Below, piece by piece: positions 1 through 6,418 of a stretch of DNA of 29,904 nucleotides. Below the pieces are notes generated by a model. That model did no database searches. It worked only from the letters and a program-made list of their open reading frames with translations, and was not told the origin of the DNA. This DNA is from Verrucomicrobiota bacterium (GTDB lineage Bacteria; Verrucomicrobiota; Verrucomicrobiia; Limisphaerales; JAFMIX01): assembly GCA_026397895.1 (NCBI GenBank), contig JAPLTZ010000118.1, positions 1 to 29,904 on the forward strand, given 5' to 3'. Numbering within the stretch: the stretch's first letter is position 1; each line of letters opens with the position of its first letter. Made by a program: the position numbers and the translations under genes.

Positions 1-238
1 CAATGGCGGCGTAGAGGTCGGCCTCGCGGTCTTCGGCGAAGAGGTCCGGGCCGCGCACGCCGAGGCGGATGGAGCAGGAAAAGGCCTTGGCCGGCGCGCG
101 GTTGTGGTCGTGTTCGAGCGTCACGCGCGCGTCCACGGCCCAGCGGTCGAAGTGTTCCAGCTTGTCGAGCCGGTCAAGGAGGTGGTCTTCGATGGCTTTC
201 GTCAGGGTCACGTTGTGGGTGGAAAGAATGAATTTCAT
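1..238 (-). CDS. hpf: Ribosome hibernation promoting factor (HPF/RaiA family), 3' end cut off by window edge
   Basis: Reading the minus strand from the ATG at 238 gives about 79 residues beginning MKFILSTHNVTLTKAIEDHL, then an acidic/basic helix, a DARVTLEHDHN strand and a DLFAEDREADLYAAI segment. This is the order of the small alpha/beta domain of HPF/YfiA ('sigma-54 modulation') proteins, where DxYAAID is a conserved feature near the end of the domain. Members bind the 30S decoding region and keep ribosomes inactive in stationary phase. The C-terminus lies outside the window, so long and short forms cannot be told apart. It is divergent from the ParA gene, with 95 bp between the two starts. 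Confidence 0.85.
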   Translation of the reverse strand, partial: MKFILSTHNVTLTKAIEDHLLDRLDKLEHFDRWAVDARVTLEHDHNRAPAKAFSCSIRLGVRGPDLFAEDREADLYAAI

Positions 239-333
239 GGCCGGATGATGACGCCGTTTTTTGGAAAAATCCAGCGAAAGGTTGTGCCGGCAAAAATGGA
301 ATTCTTGAACTTGCGCGCCGCTTGCCGTAAATC

Positions 334-1125
334 ATGCGCGTGCCGACCAAAGTCATCGCTGTTGCCAACCAGAAAGGCGGCGTGGGCAAGACCACGACCA
401 CCGTCAACCTCGCCGCCTGCCTTGCCGCGCTCGGACAGCGCGTCCTGCTGCTCGATTTCGACCCGCAGGCGAACGCAACGAGCGGCCTCGGTTTGGAAAA
501 AATCGAGGGCGGCAGTGCGTATCGGCCGCTCATGGGCGAGGGCGGCTTGCTGGAGAAAATCAAACCTACGGCCTACGAACGGCTGGAAATAATCCCCAGC
601 GAGGTGGACTTGTGCGGCGCGGACATCGAACTGGCGCGCATGGACAACCACCTGCAACGCCTCGCGCTCGCCTTCCAGCCCATCCACGATTCGGGACGCT
701 TCGACGTGGTGCTGATGGATTGCCCGCCGTCGCTGGGGATTCTGACGTTGAACGCCTTTGCCGCCGCCGACGCCGTGCTCGTGCCGTTGCAATGCGAATA
801 CTACGCGCTCGAAGGCGTCTCGATGCTGAACCGCATCATCAGCCAGCTTCACGACGCCGGCACGAATCCGCGCCTGGAACTTTTTGGTATCGTGATGACG
901 ATGTATGATGGTCGCACGAAACTCTCGCAGCAGGTCGTGGACGAGGTGCGGCAGCATTTCGGCGAGCGCGTTTTCGAGACGCTCATCCCGCGTTCGACGC
1001 GGCTGGCGGAAGCGCCGAGCTACGGCAAGCCCATCATCTACTACGACCGCTCCGGCCCCGGCGCGGCGGCCTACGAGCTGCTCGCGCAGGAAGTGCTGAA
1101 GCGGTTGCCGCCGGTCGCGCAATAA
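334..1125 (+). CDS. parA: ParA/Soj-type chromosome partitioning ATPase
   Basis: A 263-residue protein with the deviant Walker A motif KGGVGKTTT at residues 14-22, the switch I/A' motif DFDPQANATSGL near residue 41, and a Walker B strand VVLMDCPPSLG near residue 125. The length and motif order fit the chromosomal Soj/ParA group of MinD-like ATPases, which form ATP-dependent dimers on DNA and position the ParB-parS complex. The usual parB partner is absent: the next gene is convergent yceI, so any ParB is encoded elsewhere. The start at 334 leaves a short N-terminus before the first beta strand, as expected; no Shine-Dalgarno is visible. Confidence 0.93.
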   Translation: MRVPTKVIAVANQKGGVGKTTTTVNLAACLAALGQRVLLLDFDPQANATSGLGLEKIEGGSAYRPLMGEGGLLEKIKPTAYERLEIIPSEVDLCGADIELARMDNHLQRLALAFQPIHDSGRFDVVLMDCPPSLGILTLNAFAAADAVLVPLQCEYYALEGVSMLNRIISQLHDAGTNPRLELFGIVMTMYDGRTKLSQQVVDEVRQHFGERVFETLIPRSTRLAEAPSYGKPIIYYDRSGPGAAAYELLAQEVLKRLPPVAQ

Positions 1126-1156
1126 AAAAACCGGCCCGCGCGAAGGCGCGAGCCGG
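1124..1156 (-). terminator. Intrinsic terminator of the pirin-orf71-yceI unit
   Basis: On the plus strand an A-run at 1124-1130 is followed by an interrupted palindrome from 1131 to 1156 (CCGGC-cc-GCGC-gaag-GCGC-ga-GCCGG). Read on the minus strand this is a GC-rich hairpin followed by a run of T, 18 bp after the yceI stop. It starts right at the convergent parA stop codon and may also pause transcription from that side, although it has no T-run in that direction. Confidence 0.8.
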
Positions 1157-1174
1157 TGGTTGCGGAAATGAATC

Positions 1175-1786
1175 TTACTTCGGCGAAGCGCCCGCGAGGC
1201 TCAGGGTGAGTTCGATTTCGTCGGAGACTTTGTCCGCCGGCGCGGTGGGGTTGATGCCGTAGTCGCTGCGCTTGATGGTGAAGCTGGCGCGGATGACGAG
1301 CAGGTCGCCTTCCATCTTTGGCACGCGCAGGCCGAGCTTGCCCTTCAGATAGGTCAATTTCAAGGGCACGGTGATTTCCTTTGTAACGCCGTGGACGGTG
1401 AAGTTGCCGGTCGCATCGGCGGTCGTGGTGTCGCCGGTGGTCTTGACGTTCTGGAGCGCCTTCGCCTCGAAAGTGATTTCCTTGAACTGCGCCGTGTCCA
1501 TCCACATCGCGCCGTGAAGGTGGGTGTTCATCATCGGATTCGGCACGGTGAGGGATTCTGCGGTGACGACGATCTTGCCCGTGGTCGCGCCGGGATTCTC
1601 CGCGTCGAACGTGACGATGCCGGTGATGCCGCTGGCGCTGCCGGTGATGGCTTCGAGCGGGGCGTCGAGCTTGAACACGGCGTTGTTCACGCCTTTCGGG
1701 TCTTTGAAGTCGAACGCTTGCGGCGCGGCGAGCGCGACGCCCGCGAACGCGGCGAGGACGATTGAGGTGATGAGTTGCTTTTTCAT
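1175..1786 (-). CDS. YceI-family periplasmic lipid-binding-like protein
   Basis: Starting at the ATG at 1786 gives 203 residues with a classical Sec signal peptide (MKKQLITSIVLAAFAGVALA, cleavage before APQ). The mature part contains the family pattern: a strand with GIVTFD, a MMNTHLHGAMWMDTAQFKEITFEA block, a TGNFTVHGVTKEI block and a final IKRSDYGIN segment. YceI proteins are periplasmic lipocalin-like barrels that bind polyisoprenoids and are often induced by stress or high pH. An upstream in-frame extension to 1945 is rejected because it would bury the signal peptide and overlap the preceding gene. It is the last gene of a minus-strand unit with pirin and a small membrane protein. Confidence 0.88.
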   Translation of the reverse strand: MKKQLITSIVLAAFAGVALAAPQAFDFKDPKGVNNAVFKLDAPLEAITGSASGITGIVTFDAENPGATTGKIVVTAESLTVPNPMMNTHLHGAMWMDTAQFKEITFEAKALQNVKTTGDTTTADATGNFTVHGVTKEITVPLKLTYLKGKLGLRVPKMEGDLLVIRASFTIKRSDYGINPTAPADKVSDEIELTLSLAGASPK

Positions 1787-1793
1787 TTTGGTT

Positions 1794-2009
1794 TTATGAT
1801 TTGGTTGTTGGTTGATGTGATTTTGAGCGGACAAAAATTGAAGCGCCGGCCAGAACGCCCGCGCCGAGCAAGCCCGCACCGAGGAAGTCGAGGCCGGGCA
1901 GGAACTTCTTTTCGTAGGTGATGCCCTCGATGCCGGTGACTTCATCCACGGTCTTGACGGCGGCGGCGAGCGCGACAGCGGCGGCGAGGGCTTGAAGCAG
2001 GCGTTTCAT
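1794..2009 (-). CDS. Small hydrophobic membrane protein, unknown function (71 aa)
   Basis: The 71 residues contain an Ala-rich hydrophobic N-terminus (signal anchor, residues 4-18), a short polar loop with DEVTGIEGITYEKK, and a second hydrophobic stretch at about 41-60 (FLGAGLLGAGVLAGASIFV) before a basic tail. Two membrane passes with both ends on the same side are plausible. The start lies 3 bp after the pirin stop and the gene ends 7 bp before the yceI start, so translation coupling within one transcript is likely. I do not recognise a family. The loop may sit in the periplasm near YceI, which is inference from position only. Confidence 0.6.
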   Translation of the reverse strand: MKRLLQALAAAVALAAAVKTVDEVTGIEGITYEKKFLPGLDFLGAGLLGAGVLAGASIFVRSKSHQPTTKS

Positions 2010-2012
2010 GAT

Positions 2013-2711
2013 TCAGTTCAAGTCGAACAGCAACACTTGCGATTTTTGTTTGGCGGTCAGTTTCAAATCTCCTGTCTCACTGACTGCGGCGGCGTCGCCG
2101 GCGTTCAAAGTTTGGTCGTTCAATTCTACCTCGCCCTCGGCGACGTGAATCCACGCGTGCCGTTGCGGACGCAACGTGTGTTCCACGGTGTCGCCAGCTT
2201 CCAGCTTCGCGAGCGACAACTCCGCGTCCTGGTTGATGGCGATGGAGTTCTCGCGGCCCGTCTTGCTCGCGACGAGATGCCACCCGCCGGTCTTGGCGCG
2301 GGCGAGGGATTTTTCCTCGTAGCGCGGTGGCGCGGATTTGCGGTCGGGCTGAATCCAGATTTGCAGCAGGTGAACCGGCTGCTTCTCCGACGGATTGAAT
2401 TCGCTGTGCTGCACGCCCGTGCCGGCGGCCATGTATTGCACCTCGCCGGTGCGGATGACGCGGCCGTTGCCCATCGAGTCCTTGTGCTCCAGTTCGCCGC
2501 TCAAGATGTAGGTGATGATCTCCATGTCGCGGTGCGGATGCGTGCCGAAGCCGCCGCCGGGCGCGATGGTGTCGTCGTTGATGACGCGCAGGGAGCGGAA
2601 GCCCATGTGCGCGGGGTCGTGGTAGTCCGCGAAGGAAAACGTGAAGCGGGTGTTCAGCCAGCCGTGGTCGGCGTGCCCCCTGTCATTGGCCTTGCGTAGT
2701 TTCATATTCAT
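2013..2711 (-). CDS. Pirin-family (YhaK-like) bicupin protein
   Basis: The product is 232 residues from the ATG at 2711 (a second in-frame ATG at 2705 is equally possible). The N-terminal cupin carries the pirin metal set: H58 and H60 in GTHPHRDMEIITY, then H102 and E104 in TGVQHSEFN. The second cupin half, from about residue 150, contains HAWIHVAEGEVELN. The length matches E. coli YhaK (about 230). Bacterial pirins of this type bind Fe(II) or similar metals; some show quercetinase activity or respond to redox stress, but the physiological substrate is usually unknown. It heads the unit pirin-orf71-yceI and is divergent from a LysR regulator, the typical arrangement for pirins controlled by LTTRs. 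Confidence 0.9.
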   Translation of the reverse strand: MNMKLRKANDRGHADHGWLNTRFTFSFADYHDPAHMGFRSLRVINDDTIAPGGGFGTHPHRDMEIITYILSGELEHKDSMGNGRVIRTGEVQYMAAGTGVQHSEFNPSEKQPVHLLQIWIQPDRKSAPPRYEEKSLARAKTGGWHLVASKTGRENSIAINQDAELSLAKLEAGDTVEHTLRPQRHAWIHVAEGEVELNDQTLNAGDAAAVSETGDLKLTAKQKSQVLLFDLN

Positions 2712-2749
2712 CTTGGGGACACGGTAGCGCGCGGAAAAATTTCCGGCCA

Positions 2750-2788
2750 ATACCTTGTTTCTGGCGCAGCGATGCTTTTCAGGTATCG
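2750..2788. promoter_or_regulatory. Probable LysR-type operator between pirin and lysR
   Basis: The 84-bp divergent intergenic region holds a perfect LTTR box, CGAT-N11-ATCG, at 2770-2788 (T2773-N11-A2785). It overlaps a wider inverted repeat ATACCT (2750-2755) / AGGTAT (2781-2786). The box ends 7 bp before the chosen lysR ATG, suiting autorepression, and lies about 60-75 bp upstream of the pirin start, suiting activation of pirin. That the neighbouring LysR binds here is inference. Confidence 0.6.
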
Positions 2789-2795
2789 TTGCGGC

Positions 2796-3680
2796 ATGGA
2801 ACTGCGACACCTGCGTTACTTCGTGACCGTGGCCGAGCTGCTGAATTTCACCAAGGCCGCGACGCGCCTCCGCGTGGCGCAACCGGCGTTGAGCCGCCAG
2901 ATCCGCGACCTCGAAGACGAGCTTGGCGCACCGCTGTTCGAGCGCGGGCCGCGCTTCGTGAAGTTGACCGATGCCGGGATCGCTTTCGTGCCGGAGGCGC
3001 AAGCCGTGTTGCTCCGAGCCGAGGAAGCGGTGCAGGCCGTGCGCGCGGTGGTGAACGGTGAGCGCGGGCAGATTCACGTCGGCTACGCGCCGTCGCCGAC
3101 GGTGGAGCTGCTGCCGAGCGCGTTGCATGCGTTCCAGAATCTCGCTCCCGGTGTGCGCGTGAACCTGCACGACCTTTCGAGCGAGGAACTGCTGCGCGGG
3201 TTGCACGACGGCAAACTGGATTTGTGCCTGGTGGTCCGGCAGCCGGAGAAGGCGATGCGCGGATTGAAATTTGAATGTCTGCGGGAATATCCGATGTGTG
3301 TGGCGGTTTCGCTGCGGCACCCGTTCGCAAAGCGGAAGCAGGTGACGCTGGCGCAAATCGCCGCCGAACCGTTGCTGGCCTACACGCGCGCCGACTATCC
3401 CGATTACCATGCGATGCTGGCGGAGATTTTCCGTCCGCTGGGCGTGAACCCGCGCGTGGTGGCGGAACACGACAGTGCGTCGAGCCTCATTGCGGCGACC
3501 GAGGCCGGGCGCGGCGTGAGCATCGCGGCCTCGTCGCTGGGCCTCGTCGCGGGCGGGCGGATCAAGCTCGTGCCGCTGAAGCCCGCGCCGGCGGCGATGG
3601 TGGTGGGCGCGGCTTACAATCCGAAGAAGTTCTCCGTCGCCGCGAAAAAGTTTTTGCAGGCGGCGGGTGGGAAGGCGTAG
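2796..3680 (+). CDS. LysR-family transcriptional regulator
   Basis: From the ATG at 2796 the protein is 294 residues and begins MELRHLRYFVTVAELLNFTK, the standard LTTR opening, with the winged helix at residues 1-60 (AATRLRVAQPALSRQIRDLE is the recognition part). The effector domain from about residue 90 starts GQIHVGYAPSPTVELLPS and has the periplasmic-binding fold typical of the CbbR/BenM group. An upstream in-frame ATG at 2772 lies inside the operator and adds residues no LTTR has, so it is rejected. The gene is divergent from pirin, its likely target. The stop codon TAG falls inside a palindromic repeat element. Confidence 0.92.
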   Translation: MELRHLRYFVTVAELLNFTKAATRLRVAQPALSRQIRDLEDELGAPLFERGPRFVKLTDAGIAFVPEAQAVLLRAEEAVQAVRAVVNGERGQIHVGYAPSPTVELLPSALHAFQNLAPGVRVNLHDLSSEELLRGLHDGKLDLCLVVRQPEKAMRGLKFECLREYPMCVAVSLRHPFAKRKQVTLAQIAAEPLLAYTRADYPDYHAMLAEIFRPLGVNPRVVAEHDSASSLIAATEAGRGVSIAASSLGLVAGGRIKLVPLKPAPAAMVVGAAYNPKKFSVAAKKFLQAAGGKA

Positions 3681-3750
3681 CGGCGGTCGGCAGACCGCCG
3701 GATTATTTTGATAAGAGAATGAATGCGGCTCTCTGCCGAGGAGCCGCTAC
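3677..3750. repeat. REP/BIME-like palindromic element with two hairpins
   Basis: The 74-bp element is bounded by the inverted pair GTAGCGGC (3677-3684) and GCCGCTAC (3743-3750). Inside are two hairpins: 3681-3700 (CGGCGGTC-GGCA-GACCGCCG, 8 bp stem) and 3725-3747 (GCGGCTC, 9-nt loop, GAGCCGC). TCGGCAGA at 3687-3694 is the exact reverse complement of TCTGCCGA at 3732-3739, so the whole is one imperfect palindrome. It lies between convergent lysR and nitroreductase, and its first TAG is the lysR stop. It may double as a bidirectional terminator, but no T-run follows. Confidence 0.7.
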
Positions 3751-3760
3751 GGAGTTTCCG

Positions 3761-4411
3761 TCAAATGACCTTCACGAGGTCTTTCGCCTCGAAGCGGACT
3801 TTCGGCAGCGTCGCGTATTTGTCGTTGGCGGCGCGGTAGCCGAGCGCGCAGGCGACGATGGTCTGGTGGCCGCTGTCAGTGAGGCCGAGAATCTTGTCGT
3901 ATTCCGCTGGCACGAGGCCTTCCATCGGGCAGGCGTCCGCGCCGAGGAGCGCGGCGCTGGTCATGAGGTTGCCGAGGGCGATGTAGGCCTGGCGGGCGGC
4001 CCATTCGGCGATGATTTTGCTGCGCGCGCCGTTGATGAGGTCGCCGACCATCATGTCGCGGTAGAAATTCAGCGACTCCGCCGGCACCTGGCGCACTTCG
4101 ACGATGCGGGCGATGAAGCGGTCAATCTCCTCCTTCGTCAGCGCCGTGCGGGCGATGAAGACAACGAAATGCGAACAATCCACGACCTGCTTCTGCCCCC
4201 ACGAGTGCGGCAGCAAAGCGGCGCGCTTGGCGGCGTCCTGCACGATGAGGAATTTGTAGGGCTGTAGGCCGAACGACGACGGTGAGAGGATGAGCGTCTG
4301 CTCCAGCGCCTGCCAAACCTCGGCGGGGATTTTTTTGGTGGCGTCGAAAATCTTGGTGGCGTAGCGCCAGTTTTGGGCGGCGAGCAATTGCTTGTTGGTG
4401 ATTTTGTTCAT
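3761..4411 (-). CDS. NAD(P)H-dependent FMN nitroreductase, NfsB-like
   Basis: 216 residues from the ATG at 4411, the same size as E. coli NfsB (217). Family features are NWRYATKIFDATKKI at the N-terminus (flavin phosphate contact by the first Arg), LSPSSFGLQPYKF near residues 42-54, the VDCSHFVVFIARTAL strand around 80-93, AARQAYIALGNLMTSAALLG in the dimer helix, and CPMEGL. The C-terminus with ATLPKVRFEAKDLV also matches NfsB-type proteins. These homodimeric flavoproteins reduce quinones, nitroaromatics and flavins with NAD(P)H. The next gene upstream is divergent, with 123 bp between starts. A long N-terminal extension of the frame to 5020 is a GC-rich artefact overlapping the GNAT gene. 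Confidence 0.9.
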   Translation of the reverse strand: MNKITNKQLLAAQNWRYATKIFDATKKIPAEVWQALEQTLILSPSSFGLQPYKFLIVQDAAKRAALLPHSWGQKQVVDCSHFVVFIARTALTKEEIDRFIARIVEVRQVPAESLNFYRDMMVGDLINGARSKIIAEWAARQAYIALGNLMTSAALLGADACPMEGLVPAEYDKILGLTDSGHQTIVACALGYRAANDKYATLPKVRFEAKDLVKVI

Positions 4412-4431
4412 GGCGTAAATCGTTTTGCTGG

Positions 4432-4449
4432 GCCGCCGGTTTTGGCGGC
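4432..4449. promoter_or_regulatory. Inverted repeat upstream of the nitroreductase
   Basis: GCCGCC-GGTTTT-GGCGGC forms a perfect 6-bp stem with a 6-nt loop, 21 bp upstream of the nitroreductase start on the minus strand. It could be an operator or a leader hairpin. No T-run follows in either direction, so a terminator is unlikely. Confidence 0.3.
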
Positions 4450-4493
4450 GCGCAACATTGCCATCGTTCGGCGGTGCGCGCAACTGTGGCGAT

Positions 4494-4505
4494 TTCAAAT
4501 TTGAA
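4494..4505. promoter_or_regulatory. 12-bp perfect palindrome overlapping the GNAT-gene -35 region
   Basis: TTCAAATTTGAA at 4494-4505 is a perfect palindrome that overlaps the proposed -35 box at 4501-4506. It sits between two divergent genes and so could be a repressor site for either. No regulator for it is encoded next to it. Confidence 0.3.
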
Positions 4506-4528
4506 TTTCGCCGGCCGCTTCCTATGCT
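4501..4528 (+). promoter_or_regulatory. Sigma-70-type promoter of the GNAT-like gene
   Basis: TTGAAT (4501-4506), a 16-bp spacer and TATGCT (4523-4528) make a good housekeeping promoter. The ATG at 4535 is only 6 bases past the -10 box, so transcription would begin at or next to the start codon, giving a leaderless message. This fits the lack of a Shine-Dalgarno sequence. Confidence 0.55.
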
Positions 4529-4534
4529 TGCGCC

Positions 4535-5179
4535 ATGAGCGAAAATTCCTACCGCGTCCGCCGCGCCACGGTGGACGACCTGCCGGCGCTCACGGCGTTG
4601 TGGCAGACAATGGCGTTTCCGGTGGCGGAACCGCATTTGGAAAAACGGCTCACGGAATTCCAGGTGGCGGTGGACGCGGGCGACAAGGTGCTCGGCGCGG
4701 TGGCGCTGGAAATCGCCGGTGCGCAGGGGCGGATTCACCACGAGGCGTTCGATGATTTTGGGCTGGCGGAGCGACTGCGCCCGCTGTTCTGGGACAAAAT
4801 CCAGATGCTCGCGCAGAACAACGGAGTGTTCCGGCTCTGGACGCAGGAGGACGCGCCGTTCTGGAAACAGACGGGCCTGCAAACTCCGCCGCGCGACATT
4901 CTGCAAAAGCTCCCGGCCAAGTGGACGAACGCGCAGGGCGGTTGGCTGACTTTGCCGCTCAAGGACGAGGCGGCCATCAAGGCGCTGTCTGTTGATCAGG
5001 AGTTCGCTGCGATGATGCAAGCTGAGCGCGAACGCATCGCGGCGCGGGTGCAGTGGTTCAAGACTGTGGGGATGTTGACGGCGGTTCTGTTCGCGCTGCT
5101 GGTGGGCGCGCTGCTTATCTACGTGTTCCGTCGCGACCCGGCCATCTTGCAGAACCTCGGCGGCTTCTTGCGGAAGTGA
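4535..5179 (+). CDS. GNAT-like N-acetyltransferase-fold protein with C-terminal membrane anchor
   Basis: The 214-residue protein begins YRVRRATVDDLPALTALWQ, the opening strand and helix of GNAT acetyltransferases, followed by a compact domain to about residue 125. The usual acetyl-CoA pyrophosphate loop (Q/RxxGxG/A) is not evident, so catalytic activity is uncertain. Residues about 155-172 form a charged helix (EFAAMMQAERERIAARVQ), and about 175-196 are a clear transmembrane segment (VGMLTAVLFALLVGALLIYVF) followed by a basic RR and a short tail. The domain therefore probably sits on the inner face of the membrane. A GNAT-like domain with a single C-terminal anchor is uncommon. It is divergent from the nitroreductase and convergent with lipA, 6 bp apart. 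Confidence 0.65.
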   Translation: MSENSYRVRRATVDDLPALTALWQTMAFPVAEPHLEKRLTEFQVAVDAGDKVLGAVALEIAGAQGRIHHEAFDDFGLAERLRPLFWDKIQMLAQNNGVFRLWTQEDAPFWKQTGLQTPPRDILQKLPAKWTNAQGGWLTLPLKDEAAIKALSVDQEFAAMMQAERERIAARVQWFKTVGMLTAVLFALLVGALLIYVFRRDPAILQNLGGFLRK

Positions 5180-5185
5180 TCGTGG

Positions 5186-6073
5186 TCAACCGGCGGAAAA
5201 TTCATCCGCGTGATACGAGCTGCGGACGAGCGGGCCGCTCGCCACGTGGAGGAAACCCAGCGCCTGCGCCGCCCGGGCGTAGGTCACGAACTGAGCCGGC
5301 GAAATATATTCCACGAGCGGCAGGTGTTTTGCCGACGGCGGCAGATATTGGCCGAGCGTGAGGATGTCGCACTGTGCGGCGCGCAAATCTTCCATCGCTT
5401 GCAACACTTCCGCTTCCGTCTCGCCGAGACCGAGCATCATGCCGGACTTGGTGTGAAAAGAGTTTCGAGTTTCGAGTTTTGAGTTTCGAGTTTTCGCCTT
5501 CGCCAGCACGCTCAACGAACGGTCGTAGGTCGCGCGGTGGCGCACGGTGGGCGTGAGGCGGCGGACGGTTTCGAGGTTGTGGTTGTAGATGTGCGGGCGC
5601 GCGGCGAGGACGGCTTCGATGGCGGCGTCGCAGTCATTGAAATCGGGAACGAGCACTTCGATGACGATGCCGGGATTCAAGGCGCGCACGGCTTCGATGG
5701 TTTTGGCGAAATGCTCCGCGCCGCCGTCGGCAATGTCGTCGCGGGCGACGGCGGTGATGACGACGTGCTTGAGCTTCATCCGGTGCGTGGCTTCGGCGAC
5801 GCGCTGGGGCTCGTCGGCTTCAAGCGCGAGCGGTTTGGCGGTAGCGATGGCGCAGAAGCCGCAGGCGCGCGTGCAACGGTCGCCGGCGATCATGAAGGTG
5901 GCCGTGCCTTTGCTCCAGCATTCCCAATGGTTAGGGCACTTGGCGCTCTCGCAGACGGTGTGGAGCGTCAGCTCGTCGAGCAGGCCGCGCGTGCGGCTGA
6001 AGGTGTCCGCCGTAGGTAGCGGCATGCGCAGCCATTCCGGGAGGCGCGGGCGTTTTGATTCAACGGCGGTCAT
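5186..6073 (-). CDS. lipA: Lipoyl synthase (radical SAM)
   Basis: 295 residues from the ATG at 6073 (an in-frame GTG at 6085 lies inside a repeat and is less likely). The auxiliary 4Fe-4S cluster motif CESAKCPNHWEC gives C41, C46 and C52; the radical SAM motif CTRACGFC gives C67, C71 and C74; the C-terminal RSSYHAD holds the conserved RSSY serine near residue 285. The enzyme inserts two sulfurs into protein-bound octanoyl groups, including those on GcvH, which is encoded 0.8 kb upstream on the same strand. Residues about 194-205 (TRNSKLETRNSF) are an insertion derived from a heptanucleotide repeat in the loop just before HTKSGMMLGLGE. All catalytic motifs are intact, so the protein is probably active. 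Confidence 0.95.
   Translation of the reverse strand: MTAVESKRPRLPEWLRMPLPTADTFSRTRGLLDELTLHTVCESAKCPNHWECWSKGTATFMIAGDRCTRACGFCAIATAKPLALEADEPQRVAEATHRMKLKHVVITAVARDDIADGGAEHFAKTIEAVRALNPGIVIEVLVPDFNDCDAAIEAVLAARPHIYNHNLETVRRLTPTVRHRATYDRSLSVLAKAKTRNSKLETRNSFHTKSGMMLGLGETEAEVLQAMEDLRAAQCDILTLGQYLPPSAKHLPLVEYISPAQFVTYARAAQALGFLHVASGPLVRSSYHADEFSAG
5463..5490. repeat. Heptanucleotide tandem repeat inside lipA
   Basis: Four copies of TTTCGAG (the third reads TTTTGAG) run without gaps. On the coding (minus) strand they encode part of the NSKLETRNS segment of LipA, which other lipoyl synthases lack. The array is 28 bp, not a multiple of three, so flanking bases must have adjusted to keep the frame open. 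Confidence 0.75.
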
Positions 6074-6079
6074 ATTTTC

Positions 6080-6164
6080 AGCCACAGATTTTCACAGATG
6101 AAACACGGATGGGAAAAACTCTGAATTCATTTTATCTGTGTCCATCTGTGTTTATCTGTGGCTT
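6080..6164. repeat. Imperfect inverted repeat built of CACAGAT units between glutaredoxin and lipA
   Basis: The left arm, 6080-6112, begins AGCCACAGAT and repeats CACAGAT/CACGGAT with 9-10 base periods. The right arm, 6131-6164, holds three decamers (TTTATCTGTG, TCCATCTGTG, TTTATCTGTG) followed by GCTT, and is the reverse complement of the same sequence. The right arm supplies the last three residues (Ser-His-Arg) and the TAA stop of the glutaredoxin; the left arm lies directly upstream of lipA. Confidence 0.75.
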
Positions 6165-6415
6165 AACTGCTCCCAAAACTTTTCCAGTTCGGGCGGGCCG
6201 AAGTCGGCGAGGATTTTGCCGTCCACCTCGATGACGGGGGCGTAGCGCTGGCCGGAGAGGTTGATCATTTCCGTGAACGCCTTGCTGTCGGCGATGACAT
6301 CGAGCGTCTCGCATTTGATGCCGCGCTCGTTGAGCCAGGCGACGGCTTTGTGACACCACGGGCAATAGGGTTTGATGAAGAGGCGGATATCTTGTGGTGG
6401 CTTGTTCATTGGCAT
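6152..6415 (-). CDS. Glutaredoxin
   Basis: An 87-residue protein with the thioredoxin fold order of a classical dithiol glutaredoxin: IRLFIKPYCPWCHKAVAWL with the CPWC active site near residue 18, then YAPVIEVDGKIL with the cis-Pro and the GSH-binding TVP-like loop (here YAPV), and DFGPPELEKFW at the C-terminal helix. It reduces glutathione-mixed disulfides or, in organisms without glutathione, other small thiol adducts. A second ATG at 6409 is an alternative start. The last residues and stop codon come from the CACAGAT repeat. It follows the AT-rich orf130 with a 3-bp gap. Confidence 0.9.
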   Translation of the reverse strand: MPMNKPPQDIRLFIKPYCPWCHKAVAWLNERGIKCETLDVIADSKAFTEMINLSGQRYAPVIEVDGKILADFGPPELEKFWEQLSHR

Positions 6416-6418
6416 TAA

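Noticed and set aside
305..333. TTGAAC-N17-TAAATC as a parA promoter
   Set aside because: The -10 would touch the ATG at 334, placing the transcript start after it. It would require a leaderless GTG at 340, for which there is no other support.
2772..2795. Upstream ATG as the lysR start
   Set aside because: It lies within the LTTR box and adds eight residues absent from LysR proteins; MELRHLRYF is the standard opening.
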